A stretch of 64,000 nucleotides of DNA from Aphrophora alni (GCA_963513935.1 OY740772.1:8388607-8452606); one strand, 5' to 3'. Shown: positions 45,822 through 57,737, numbered from the stretch's first letter. Notes: generated by a model not told the origin, from the sequence alone. Made by a program: numbers and translations.

Positions 45822-46150
45822 TTGAGTTTTTATAAATTAATGCTTATGCTTACATTAAGCTATATGATTAAATTAACGGCAAGATTGCTTGGAACAAATA
45901 TTAAAATTGTAAAGAAAATACAAAAACAATATTATAAACAAATTCTGTTTTTCTGCGTGGATTATGATGATCTATCTAATTCCACCACATCTGGAATATT
46001 CTTTGTTTATAAATTGGTTTAAACGTGTTTCTTATTTAAATTAAAACTTGTTTTTAGCCTATTTTTCAGTCTGATTGTCAGATATTTAACAAATTTTAAT
46101 ATTTATATTTACCTTATATTGTCCGTCATGTGACTTTGTTCCTCTAGGAT
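45822..46150. other. Intronic DNA, nothing recognised
   Basis: The open frame at 45822-46022 is AT-rich with no motif. Confidence 0.45.
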
Positions 46151-46151
46151 T

Positions 46152-46182
46152 GACGCGTTTCGTAACTATGTTCCATCATCAG
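46152..46182 (-). ncRNA. Hammerhead-like motif f
   Basis: CTGATGA, T, stem GGAAC/GTTAC around ATA (one mismatch), GAA, palindrome ACGCGT, C. The outward flank (AACAAAGTCACATGACG) resembles that of motif e, so both derive from one family. Along with a and i, it is one of the best-preserved cores. Confidence 0.5.
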
Positions 46183-46720
46183 AGATGTTTCACTCGTAGA
46201 GGTCGTCAAGCATTAGATATTTTAACACAATAAAACACAACAATAAATACAATTTTTATTGTATCATTTTTGCTAATCAGTATGTACTTGTTACTGACTG
46301 CAAGTTCAGTGCACACTGTATGATTAACGTACGATAGTTGGTTCACTTTATTTGATCTTCTTTTTATATAAATCCATAATGACTCTAACGCTTTTAATAA
46401 TTGAATTGACTTGGACAATACCTGTGGATATTTCAACCAGTAAATAAAAAAATAAAAAATCCACAATAAACACTTTAATGAGCTTGTCATCTTCTTAAGT
46501 GAATTTCACTTGTTTGTTTGATAAAAACGTTTTATCTAAACTGAGTAACAGACATACAAACGGCAGAAATGCTAAACTAGATATCACTTCGCTGGATTCA
46601 ATATGTATTTACAGACATTCTTTAATGTTCTGTCTGCCTAATCGATTGTTTAAACATTCCAAAATAATTATATATTAAGTTACAGCAGATATTTCTTGTT
46701 AAAGCTCCATATTCAAAGAT

Positions 46721-47041
46721 TAAATAAAGCAATATAGCTAAAGTTTCAAAATTATTTTAATATAAATTTATAATTATTTATATTATTAAAACGATTTGAA
46801 ACTTTAACTGTTAAATTCTTCACCCCTTCTAAAACCCAACCTTAACTTAGTTCATCAACCTTCATCTACCTGCTAGGTCATTCCCCATACTCTTCACTAT
46901 TTCTCTTATTGTATTTCAGTTTCCTGTGTGTATAAATAGCTGTCAATACTTGTTAATTATCAGTTACCCGATTATGCCGTAAGGCGAAACAACTGTAGCT
47001 ATTAAAATAATTTTGAAACTTTAGCTATATTGCTTTATTTA
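46721..47041. mobile_element. 321-bp element with perfect 41-bp terminal inverted repeats
   Basis: Arms 46721-46761 and 47001-47041 are perfect reverse complements (TAAATAAAGCAATATAGCTA, AAGTTTCAAAATTATTTTAA, T). The right arm is directly preceded by hammerhead-like motif j. No ORF. Perfect arms suggest recent insertion or gene conversion. Confidence 0.9.
46968..46999 (+). ncRNA. Hammerhead-like motif j
   Basis: CCGATTA, T, stem GCC/GGC closed by a GTAA tetraloop, GAA, ACAACTGT. The hairpin is clear, but the first box deviates at two positions and stem III is not palindromic. Confidence 0.35.
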
Positions 47042-47059
47042 ACCCTTCAAAAATAGTTG

Positions 47060-47785
47060 TTTAAAAATCGACTTCTAACTGAAGTTTATATTATTAAATT
47101 CATACCATGACGTGACTGTGTGACAAGGGGTTGACGTGGAAACCTTATTGCCCTGACAGGTGAAAATGCCGGATGTGTAAATGGCGGAAGTGTAAATGAC
47201 GTTGGTATTTGCAAATGTCACAGTCAACTTCACAACGTATTATCTCAAATAGATTTGTGGGTTCTTTCTAGGTCGTAGAAACGTTACAAAATATTCGATA
47301 CCTCTAATTTAGGTGTGTTATATTTTATGTGGGAAATAAACAAACATAGCACAATAATTGTATTTTTATATAGAATTTGATAAAAGATTTGACCCAACAT
47401 GGGATTATCAGAGAAAAAAAATACTAAAAATCAACTTTAGCATTTAACACAACAAAACTTTAAAAGGATCGCAGATTTTTGGATGCAAAATACTCAAAAA
47501 CTAATATTAACTCCAGATTGAGCGATTGGACAATAAATCTATTAACGTGTAAAATATTAACGTACCGCTTCACTCAGCCATATCTACTCCTTAATGAAGA
47601 AACGTCCTTATGGACAAACTATCACAATAAGAAAATCGTGTCAATCTCTTCATGTTTTCCGACTTTGCCTCCCGGATAAGAAGATTCAAGTGATTTCCTT
47701 TGGAAAGACTGAACTTATGTTTTAGTGACATAGCGATAGATCCACGATTCATCTATAGTTATGATTTTTTTGAGGAAACGATGTC
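47060..47785. other. Intronic DNA, nothing recognised
   Basis: No supported feature. Confidence 0.45.
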
Positions 47786-47789
47786 ATTT

Positions 47790-47960
47790 TTAGCTGTTAG
47801 AAACAACTTAACGTTGAGCCTTGACTTCCATTATGATTAGTTCCCACTCTCTTTTATCCAACGCAGCCCGTCTCCAATACTTGTTCACTTTCAAGTTCTC
47901 AGCAACTGTAGGAAGTCGTGAAAAAGTTTGGCCGACAACGTTTCAAAACAAGAACTTCTA
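47790..47960 (-). pseudogene. Reverse-transcriptase C-terminal relic
   Basis: A minus-strand frame reads NLKVNKYWRRAALDKREWEL then IIMEVKAQR, the W-x2-AxDR-x-W-x4-x-EAK pattern at the end of RTE-like ORFs, similar to the fragment at 31240-31310. Only the last 40-50 codons are recognisable. Confidence 0.5.
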
Positions 47961-48129
47961 TTAAAATCTTGAGCCATTTTTGGAATCATCTTTAATTGAG
48001 TTTTTTAATGATGAATGTCTGTTGTAGAAAGCAGCTGAAATTCAGTTGTTGTTTCTTACAAGCCTTTGACAGCTTTCAACAGATTCTTAAGTCATCAATG
48101 AAGCCTCCGAATCACAAATTGATGTAACA

Positions 48130-48620
48130 CACATCTTGTAATTGAGGACGTTCCTATTCTGCAGAAAAATGTTTTCTACTTTATTATTATAAATAACTTT
48201 ATTATTTTATTCTAAACAACATATCATCGTGAGATTATCAACTTCTCTCCTATATTAAGGATATATATTTATATATTATTTTTGTGGTCCTCTCGTTTAT
48301 TTTTATGTAATATCTTCAATCTCCCTTATTTCCTTCAACTCATTCATTTGGGTTATGAATATTTAATTATTTCGGTATAACATCACTCCTTTATTTTCCA
48401 TCCTCGAGAAATCTTATTTCCGCTGCCTGTGATTTGCTTTTATCCTTCGCTGCTGTTATCTACGGTTTAGATCCTTGCATTAAAATCAGCCTTTGTCCTT
48501 CATTGTTTCATTTTACAATGTTAATTTTATAAATTGTTTTGTATTCCCTTTTTTTTTTTTCAAAAACTTTGTCAAGTTGATAAAACTCGTAAAAATTCGT
48601 AATTGAGAGAATACTACAAT
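48130..48620. other. Intronic DNA, nothing recognised
   Basis: Pyrimidine-rich at 48280-48500; no supported feature. Confidence 0.45.
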
Positions 48621-48624
48621 CAAC

Positions 48625-48700
48625 AATAATTTAATGGGACCATCATAGTACATACCCAGCCCGATCATACAATGTAATAAAAGCAGATCCTCTAAATGTA
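48625..48700 (+). repeat. Fragment related to 44780-44840
   Basis: TGGGACCATCATAGTACATA and CGATCATACAATGTAAT resemble GGGAGCCATCATGATACTTA and CGTACGATACAAGTAG in the long-TIR element. Confidence 0.45.
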
Positions 48701-48946
48701 ACCCCCAAAAGTTGGTTTGTTGGGCTTTCTAGGATATGTTAAATTATATTGATAGATCAAGGGGTCTTATCACGTATATATATTATAAGGAAAATTTGTT
48801 TAAAACAGATGTTACAAAGATCTATTAAGTGTATATCCCTACTTCATTGACCTTGGCTAAATTCAAACAGGTCTCGTAGATTTAATAAATTGTCAATTAT
48901 TCTTACCTTATGTCTTACCAACAATCTTTGAATGTCCCAGTGGACT

Positions 48947-48978
48947 ACTGGTTTCGACCGTTAGTTGATCATCTTCAG
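48947..48978 (-). ncRNA. Hammerhead-like motif g
   Basis: CTGAAGA, T, stem GATC/GGTC (one G-T wobble) with loop AACTAAC, GAA, ACCAGT, A. Flanking sequence (AGTAGTCCACTGGGACATTC) is typical repeat DNA. Confidence 0.45.
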
Positions 48979-48984
48979 GTCTCT

Positions 48985-51900
48985 GACATCATTCTCTTTT
49001 TATCATCAAATTTTGGATTCGTCATGAAATTGCACTTTAAAAAATTTTGTTTGTTATTTGTACTAACAGAAATGTACACAAATAGACAATATTTTTGAAT
49101 AAATAACACTGTATACATACAATACAATTTACGCAAATTTAGTTTAGTATTAGTCTACGTTAACAAACAGGACTTTGTACCATGTTAAAAGTTGACGATT
49201 AACTCAAGACTGGTTTCTCGTAGAATTATTTATATTATAAGGCTCCACTCACTTCTCTCCTATCAATATCTCCATGTTGGGCTTCGAAGGTTTACATTAC
49301 TGGAGGAGCCTCTACTCGCTTCGCTCACTTTGGTGACTAGGCTTTGCTGTATCTCGTAACTATATTAATCTATCATTTTCTTTGGAAGTCAGAGTTTGAA
49401 ATAAAATTAAAAAAAAAAAAAATAACTTCTCTATTTCTCATCGTAGAGGTGGTATAGGTACTATTTACACGCAAAATTGAAATATTCACATTTTTCAATA
49501 AATTTTTTAATGGTATAATTTGAATACCACAGCAAGAGATATAAACAAAAACTGTTTAAAATAGTCACCATTTTGAGGTTTGCAATTAAACTTTTCAAGT
49601 TTCAATAGGGTCCTATATGAGCCCACTACGGCCACCTACCAAATGCCATTTGTATCTTAATTTTCGCGCCGCTGTCGTGCTTACATATAGACGACAACGT
49701 TAACGACGAACGGACGGTACGTCGCAAATCATTTGATTTTCTGAGGCGATGAAAAGTAAAAATCCGTCAAAACATGGAGGTCATTCACATTTCCTATAAT
49801 ATTCAATTACAGTAAATAAAATATATTTTGGTTAAAGTACACCATTTTAAAGATAAGACGCCAACAATACATTTCCAGACTACATTGTGCGTCATGACGC
49901 ATGACACAAATTGCATGTTGCATAAAGCGTCGTTGAAATCAAACATGCTTTAGAAGAGAATTTAAATGTAAACTTTCCCATCGTACAGTTAAATATTTCA
50001 CTGCTATTGTGCAGTTCAGCACAGATCTCTTAGAATAGTGATATACCTTTCCATCTTTGAAAGACAGATTGGTTTCCGAACGACACAACGGTATCGGCGC
50101 CTCAGGATAAGGAACATTTCTATTCACAATGGTCTTCAATCAACGTCTATTCTATTCTTTGAAAAAAGAGTGTTCTACAGATAGAGCTAACCGATATGAG
50201 ATCTCTTTATTTGAATTGACTAATGTCATAACTTCAGTCATAGAATATAATATTTCTCCTTAAGTTAAGAAATAAAACTTCTCTTAGTTTAGTAAAATAA
50301 GACATAATATTCTTTTCGTAGGATGCAATTTATACGTATAAGTTACAAAAAATTTTTTTTCGTAATTGGAGGTGAGTGTATTAGCAATTTGGTATTTCAA
50401 TTTAAGTTGCATATTAGTATCTTTTTTATAGGTTTTAAAAATATAACCCTTTCTAATAGCTACGATAAAAACTACTAAGGAATAAATGTTCATTATTGAA
50501 ATACAAACAGAATAATATTAGTTGGAAGTTGATTGGTCTATCCAGTGAGCTAACCGCAGTTAAAAAATGACCCATTTTAAAATGGCTGTTAATATAGAAA
50601 TTATTGTTGGATTTTAAATGAAACTTTAGGCAAAGATGCTTCTTATTAATGGTCATTTAGAGTTTAGTGTAAAAATAATATAAACATAAACTGAAAACCG
50701 TAATTTGAATTGTGTTTTTTCTCCTCTAATATCTCTGTTATGAAACATTTAGTGTTATTGTTTTATTTGTGATTTGATGATTACTTCTTTCATAACATTA
50801 AAAAAATATGCTTCTTATAAAGACTAATATTTCTGCTTAACCTAAAATACATAATTTTAGTTGTTGTTTTCCCCCTCAAATATCTCCATTTATTTCACTG
50901 CTGTGAATGATTTAGTTATGAACAAATTTGATCATTGTTATAGTATAAAGAAAACGTGTTGTGTTTTAAGTTGGTTGTAAAATTCAATGAATTGTTGCAT
51001 AACTTTAAAGTTTAAACTATCTATCTTAAACAATAAACTATAAGTATAAAAATTTATGGTTATTAGTGAAACATTAAGAAAGGATGCTTCATATAAACTT
51101 TAATAATCCGGTTAAAATATTCAAATCATAACTTAAAAACTCATTTTTTCGGAAAAAAAGTTGAAGGCTTGTAAAAACAAGCCAAAAGGCCCTGTAGATG
51201 TTATGTTTTTTAATTGTTTATTTTTATACTTTGCGATGTAAAATATACACAACTTTAAAAGTGGTATTATATTAAAAGAATTTGTTATCATGGAAATCTT
51301 TCATAAAAACTAATAAATACTGTTTAAAAATTAAATTTATTAACTTTATATGAACTTTTCTTTTGCATCAAGAAATATTGTAGAAAGCTGCAATTTAAAA
51401 AGAAAGAAAATTGAAGTCTGTACAAGTTGTGGATGATTTCTTAGATCTCAAACTATTTTTGGATTCTGTTATTATTATTATTTCTGGATTATTATTTTGA
51501 CTCGAAATTTATCATAGTTATTCTTCATAAGAAGAATCTCTTCTTAAAGTTTCGTTAAAATATATTAATAATTTCTTTAAATTTAATAAATTGTTTTTGC
51601 AACAACTGACTGAATAGGCTGATCAACTTCAAAAACTTTTCTAAAGCGGTAATAATGGTTCAGGTAAGGTTACGTTAGCTCAGGCAACAGAATGTTTCGT
51701 AGAAGCTGCAGAGATATTTTCAAAACCGAATCGATTCAATTTGAACTGTTACTACCAAATTATGTTTACCTATAAATAGAGACTTTATTTTTTAAACTTT
51801 AAAATGTCCCTAAGTGATAAAATTGCACCATGCACCACCCCAATCCAGAAGTGTTATATATCTTACTTTACTTGACTCCATTCAATGATTCGACATGCAA

Positions 51901-52980
51901 TTATAGAAATTTTGATGTTTACAATTATCTCTTTACATCAAATTGTTTTTTAACTTTTTATTTGTACGAAATATACGTTTAGGTTCTAAATTATGATGAA
52001 ATATAGAATTTAAATGTTATCTTCTTTGACAATTCGTTCGTTAAACAAACATGGAAATCTGGTTGTTCGAACCCATTTCAGTTATAAGGGCTTTTTTTTA
52101 CCCAAACGTCTAGTAGTCGACTGATATTATTGAAATTAAAATCGAAAAGTGCGAATCGATAAGTTTCATTCCGCGCATAGAAAATCCGGGAATATCTGTT
52201 ATTATAATTAAAGTTTAAAAATAGTTATTTATTCAACATATTGGGACAGAATGAACGAATTTTAATGAAACTTTTGTCAAATATTCAATATAATTTTTAA
52301 AACAAAAGCTAAAACGTAAGCCCCGTTAGAATAATTATCTAAATTAGAGTATTTTTATGAAGTCTCAAATTTTAACCGATTTTTAGAAATTAAATATTTT
52401 CGTCTGAAATTTAGAGTTGACACTCCTACTCGATGGAAGTCGAGAATCGAGTACTCTAAAACTGGAATTTTACTCCATTACAGAATATACGGAAATGAAA
52501 GATAGGAAGATGAAATAAGGAAACGGTGGAGTGCCGGAACAAAGGAAAAATTGAAGGATATTTATTTTTATTTTCGGTTACTCTTCAGGTGTCCGACTCG
52601 TCTGACAACCGCCGGTATCCTCATCAAAAACGTCTTCCATTCGACTCATACTTTACTCAGCACCTTCAATTGGAAATACCCTCTGGTCCTCTAAGATTCA
52701 ACAAAGCACCCACTATTATGAGTCTGCTCGATTTATTATGTTGTGTTACAACGGTTATAGGTTTGACATTTGGAACTGTTACTGATTATCACCATAGTGG
52801 GGTAGTATGCATGTATTTGATCTTATCTTAGAGTATTAATTACTTTTTAGTTTCTGTATTGTTATGAAATGTATTAATTAGTTTCTCTAGTTGTACAAAA
52901 TACAATAACTACTTCTTTATAGAATAAATTTATTCTTACGAATTTTTACTCTAAATTGAATGTTTTAAAACAAATTTTCT
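48985..52980. other. AT-rich intronic DNA, little recognised
   Basis: Contains a poly-A run (about 49408-49421), a G+C-richer patch at 49620-49740 without coding motif, and loosely repeated blocks (ATGCTTCTTATAAAGACT and variants, 50630-51300) suggesting a very degenerate repeat. The 101-codon frame at 52526-52831 has no recognised domain. Confidence 0.45.
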
Positions 52981-53018
52981 TTGTACATCACAATCTTTAT
53001 TTGAAATAACTATTCAGT

Positions 53019-53052
53019 AACCGGTTTCGACAATTAAAGTAGTTATCGTCAG
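53019..53052 (-). ncRNA. Hammerhead-like motif h
   Basis: CTGACGA, T, short stem AAC/GTC (first pair lost) with a 10-base loop, GAA, palindrome ACCGGT, T. Confidence 0.4.
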
Positions 53053-53182
53053 ATAAATTCATTACTTTATTAATTACAAAAATACACAACATATAAAACA
53101 ACACAAACAAAGTCTATAGAAATCACCATTCACGGTTCCTTATTGAATGTTAAATGTATTTTAATAAAACAATTGGACTAAA

Positions 53183-53217
53183 CTGATGATGACTATATTA
53201 ATTGTCGAAACAAGTTA
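53183..53217 (+). ncRNA. Hammerhead-like motif i
   Basis: CTGATGA, T, stem GAC/GTC with a 10-base loop, GAA, ACAAGT, T. Both conserved boxes are perfect and the stem has three Watson-Crick pairs. Confidence 0.45.
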
Positions 53218-53254
53218 TTAAATAGGGTTATATCAAATAAGGATTGTGATGAAA

Positions 53255-55260
53255 AAAAATGTAATGAAACTTTTAATTTATTACACAATCCTGGTGGTTA
53301 GAAATATTTAAAAATTTACTATATAAATTGTTTATTCAAATTTATTACAGTATTTATGTATCCTTATCGTACGCAGATTTTGTTTTAAGTATTTAATAGA
53401 AATATAGTAACATAAGTCACGTAAACAGTCTCCCAGTGATTCATTAACCGTTGCCTAGTTTAATTCGCATCCAGCGCAACTTTTATCCTAACCTCATTAC
53501 TACAGAACCTTTTAAACATAAAAATAACATTATTCTGAACTTAAAAAAATATAAACCAATACTAAATTGTACAGATAATATTCAATATGACAAAAATATC
53601 ATATAAAACAAAAAAGATGTTTTGAATAGAGAGTAAATATCAAGAAGATTTGAAAATGTGATGATACAACGCCAACTGTGGAAATGTGTCAACATTGTAG
53701 GGCTGAAGGTAAGGTTGATTTTCACGGGACTATTTTAATGACTTTCTTTATTAGTGTATATATTCCGTGTAGTTTGTTTCGTCCTATTTATCCATTTCAC
53801 GAAATATTTTGGTCAAAGATACACGTGGCGCTTTGTGTTGAGCCGACCATCGATTCTACGAATGTTGAATAATGTTTCGAAGAAGTGCGAGGTAGGTCAC
53901 GACATCGACACCTTTGTCTCTATAATGACACGCTAGCGGACGCTCGAGAATAACACTTACATTTACATTGATAAAATAATAATTTAAAGACCTACAAAAA
54001 CAAAATTTCAAAATAAAATCACGTCACCGATAGCCCTATTGAATATTGATTGACAATTATTATATATTGTAGCGTTGTTCTAATATTTAAGTATCGTGCA
54101 GGTAGTTTTTCAAAGGACAGTTTAAAATATCAGAATGCCACGATTACGAAGTATATATTGATTGGTTGAAAACGAATGTAATGTCACTTTAATGCGAATA
54201 AATTGATGTATCGATACGCGCGGCGGTTGCGTAATAAATTCGCTGTTTGATTGTTGTTTGTCTTTACAAATTGTTTAACATCTCGATGTGTCTAGTAGAC
54301 GGTTGATTCAAGATGAACCACCTCATGTGTTTTTGTCTCATAGTATTAAATATTCAATAATTCAATAATAAATTTACCTAATTTAGTTTCTAGATTTTAA
54401 TTATGACTAGATTAAGTAGTTTTATGATATTTTGTATGTAGTTTCTTTAATTTTTATGAGTTTAAGTATGATTCATTATTCTTACCTAATATAGTATGTA
54501 TTTTTTTCTCCTTTTTCTAAACATAGTATAGATTTTTAAGTATTAACTTGTTATGGTTTCATAGTATAAATAGAATATAAACTTCCAATGGTTTGTTCGC
54601 TTCTTTTTGACTGATTTCAGCTCATGTAGATTGTGCACGAGTTTAGACTGAACACATAGATTATATGCACACTAGATTTAGCTAACAAACGCATAAGCCG
54701 AACAGAAAAAAGCATTTCTAGTGCATGATAGTAGTGGATTCATTGCAATTATTCGCTAGCGAATTCGCTCCTCTACGATCTTGTTCTTCTACATTAAATT
54801 AAATTTGGTATTAGAAATTTTTACTTTTATTTTCAATTAACTTCTTGAAGATTCTTTGTAAGCTGTCTGGTTTCTCTACCGCTTTAGTTGAATGACTGTA
54901 GTTTAATTAGATGCATAATTTTAGAGGTTTTTTTAATTAATTTTCTTACTTACAGGTGCCTAGTGTGAGTTGCCATGCCAGGTTTGATGCAGCTATGTAG
55001 AATAAGGATAGTCCTTCTTTTCTCTTTAATTCATAAATCTGGATATATTTATTGACGTAGTAACTTCACATTTTAAAGAATTAGTGGGGATAAAACATTA
55101 CACAAAATATTTTTTACAGCGTTATAATTTGATTTATAAAGTGGAGAATTAACAACATGGCAGATCTTATTGTTTCATTTTTGTGTGGTTTTGATGTATC
55201 AAAAGTCAATGAATCTTCAATTTGGAAATAATAAATGACTACAAAAAGGGATTTAAACGA
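53255..55260. other. AT-rich intronic DNA, nothing recognised
   Basis: The frame at 53678-53872 begins with a CQHC pair but has no further zinc-binding pattern. Confidence 0.5.
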
Positions 55261-55269
55261 TCATTATCT

Positions 55270-55885
55270 TTTTGACGTTTCCGTCTTGGTGTGTTGTTGA
55301 TCAACTTCTTCCATGCTCAACGATCTCTCCTGCTTCACCTCCATATTTCTAGTCTACTCTATTAACCTAATTTTGAATCTGTCATCCATCTCACTTGTGG
55401 TCTGTTCAAAAGGTTCATTCCTTTTCTCTTCTTTTAGGCTTTTCTCGGAATGATATCCTCCATTTGCATTACGTCTCCGCACCATTACAAATGTTTTTCC
55501 TTCATTGTCTTTTTCAGCGATTTAACCTGTAACCTAATCCAAATATTCGTCATTCCTTAATCTATCCTTCTTCAATCATTTTATATTCCTCGAAAAAAAT
55601 CTCATCTGTCTCATCTGCTGTTTGATCAGATCCCAACTTTGTTTAAATCCATCATGGTTTTGGTTCCTTTCCTATTTTGTTTTAGGCTTTTCTATGAATT
55701 TTGATATCCTCCATTTTCTTTACGTGTCCACACCATTACAAATGTTTCCTCTTGATTGTCTTTTTCAGCGATTCAACCTGTAGCCTAATCTGAAGGGTCG
55801 TAAATCCTTAATCTACCTTTCTTCAAACATTTTATATTTCCTCAAATAAATATAAAATTTGTCATCTGCTATCTGCTCAATAGAA
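55270..55885 (-). pseudogene. Reverse-transcriptase C-terminal relic, internally duplicated
   Basis: A minus-strand frame gives WCGHVKKMEDIKIHRKA, the W-x-GHV-x-RM motif after the thumb of RTE/CR1-like reverse transcriptases, then polar broken frames. The segment is present twice as direct repeats about 250 bp apart (GATATCCTCCATTT, CACACCATTACAAATGTTT, TGTCTTTTTCAGCGATT at 55450 and 55700). Both copies are full of stops. Confidence 0.55.
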
Positions 55886-55889
55886 TAAA

Positions 55890-56810
55890 CGGGAAATAAG
55901 TAATGAACTAATTTTATCGTATGATGATGGTCTTTCATGGTTCCAATTGTTTCTAACCTCAATTTCATTTTAAGATTTATGTTACAAATCAGATGTTAAT
56001 AAATTATTGAAATTGGTTATTACTATGGTTCCCCCCCCCCTTTGGAAAATTAAACTAAATCTTTTATCTTTTACCCAAAATGAACTGTGAATGGAATTTA
56101 TACAAATTTTCTAAATAGAATTCTCCCCAGATCCTTCCGAAACCTAGAGAACCTTACACCAACACTCGTAGAATCAAGAGCTTCGAAGCACGCTGATTTC
56201 CTTTCTCTCTTATCTCTGTTGCGAAGCAGCAAACTAACGTCTTTTTTAAATTAATTTATAATTTTTTAGTGGTGAATCTTTGGGCAGTGGACAATTAGTT
56301 AAAGTGTTGGCCCAGCGAAAGTTCTGCGGACTCAGTTTAAAATTTAACTAGAACATCTTCTAACCTAAATCACTTCCCTTTGATTTACTTTCCTCACATG
56401 TGTCAATAACTATTGTAACTATTGCATCTTGTTGAATTCTTCTAACAATCCTCCTCTCGTTCGCATTGAGGTTATTTTGGGCCCCGACGAATTCGACGAT
56501 CATATCTTCAGAATCCTTTTCTTTAAAGGTAAGGAAATATACAACTAAAATCGTTACTCTAAACTCGTCTTAACTCAGGTTGTTTCCCTCCCAGGGTTTC
56601 AGAAAATCACTCAGGGGTTGAGCGCTCAAGAGTCAATTTAGCGTCTATCTGAAAAGTAAATTTTTGCATTAGAATTGTTACAGTTACAATAATAATATTA
56701 CAGAAAACAATAGAAAGTTTGAATTGTTTGCTATTAATTAAGATCAATAAATATATCCAGATGGACTACTGTTTACAACTTTGATGATGATGTCTGTGTA
56801 ATGGTTGAAC
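55890..56810. other. Intronic DNA upstream of the C1B exon
   Basis: Contains a C10 run (about 56031-56040). No repeat or coding motif recognised. Confidence 0.5.
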
Positions 56811-56812
56811 AG

Positions 56813-56924
56813 GCAACGAGGACGAAACATCGCTTCAAGGTGCACACTTACGGCAGTCCAGCATTCTGTGACCATTGTGGCTCCTTACTCTACGGCGTCA
56901 TTCACCAAGGGATGAAGTGTGAAG
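56813..56924 (+). CDS. Pkc53E: Conventional protein kinase C, internal exon (first part of C1B domain)
   Basis: This exon encodes the start of the second C1 domain of the same PKC. It reads [16 protein letters not shown], then [16 protein letters not shown], then GMKCE and one base of a split codon. The spacing H-x12-C-x2-C-x13-C matches the C1 zinc ligands, and the split codon plus the next exon should supply the remaining C-x2-C and H-x2-C ligands. Phase 0 at the acceptor continues directly from the exon ending at 21223, keeping the usual C1A-C1B linker length. The acceptor AG at 56811-56812 has a weak pyrimidine tract. The frame is also open upstream, so the 5' edge rests mainly on linker length. 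The donor is AAG|GTTAGG, leaving phase 1. C2 and kinase exons lie beyond the window. Confidence 0.93.
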
Positions 56925-56934
56925 GTTAGGAAGG

Positions 56935-57735
56935 GGTGGGCACCAAACATGCACGCAGCACCTTAACATTTTATATCACCCCCTTAGCACTTTCACAAGG
57001 AAACTTTTAAATATCATTAAAAAATTTATTATACCTTGCGAAATATTACAATTATCACCCTTACGTACTGATACAATTGTGTTCATTAGTATTAAATTAT
57101 CTTAGATGGAGTTTTGTTGTAAAAATACTAGCATCTTAGGTTTCAATTTTCAAAATTTGTTAATTCAATGACAATTTAAAAAAAGAAGATAACTTCAATA
57201 TAGTGAAGGTTTTACTCCAAAAGGTGAAATAAATTTCATGTCCCGAAAACATCCCCTATTTCCAGTAACTAATAACTGGTCCTAGAAAAGATATACAATA
57301 TACAAGTTTTCTATGGCAATATTATGACTGTGTGAAAATGAAAATGTAAATAATCAATTAAGACACAAACAATAAAGTTCCACGGTTAAATAAATAGTGG
57401 CTCAACATTTTACATAATTCTTAATAAAATTAATTGTTATTATTTTCTAATAGAATTTAATATTCTTTAAGTAAATATATTAAACATTCTTCTATTACAA
57501 TAATTTAACAAAAAAAAAAATGTACACAACTAGTTACAATTTTTACAAGCCAAAAGTGACTGTTTATTTTATTATTTTTATCAGACATTTTTTGTCAGAT
57601 CTTCCATCAGAATATACGAATTTCTCTACAGCCCAAACGGCTAGACTGATTTTATATCATTATTCTTTGTAGTTTTACACTAGTAAACCCTATTTATGAA
57701 TTTTTTTGTATTTAAACCTCTTAATTTTTTTTCAT
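56935..57735. other. AT-rich intronic DNA, nothing recognised
   Basis: CAGCCCAAACGGCTAGACTG (about 57628) resembles CAGCCCAAACTATTGGACCG near 62556, so a repeat fragment is likely. Confidence 0.4.
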
Positions 57736-57737
57736 GA

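Larger units (their letters stand above)
52985..53252. mobile_element. Small element bounded by divergent hammerhead-like arms
   Basis: The left arm (minus) and right arm (plus) share TTAATTGTCGAAAC, then GTTA-TGAATAG / GTTATTAAATAG, TCAAATAA and GATTGTGATG. The layout matches 39905-40145: first boxes face inward, cleavage sides face outward, about 200 bp between outer cores. Arm sequences of the two elements differ, so they are separate families with the same plan. Confidence 0.72.
21224..56812 (+). other. PKC intron between C1A and C1B exons, about 35.6 kb
   Basis: Bounded by GTAAGT at 21224 and AG at 56811-56812. Phases match (0/0) and the encoded linker length is canonical, so no coding exon of this gene should be missing between them. 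It contains minisatellites, palindromes, transposon relics and hammerhead-like motifs, listed separately. Confidence 0.88.

Noticed and set aside
52526..52831. 101-codon open frame with an acceptor-like TTACTCTTCAG inside it
   Set aside because: No recognisable domain, and the PKC linker joins directly across this point, so it cannot be an exon of that gene; a cryptic exon of another gene is not supported.
53678..53936. Frame starting with MEMCQHCRAEG, suggestive of a zinc finger or C1 fragment
   Set aside because: Only one Cys pair, with no His or further Cys at C1 or zinc-finger spacing.
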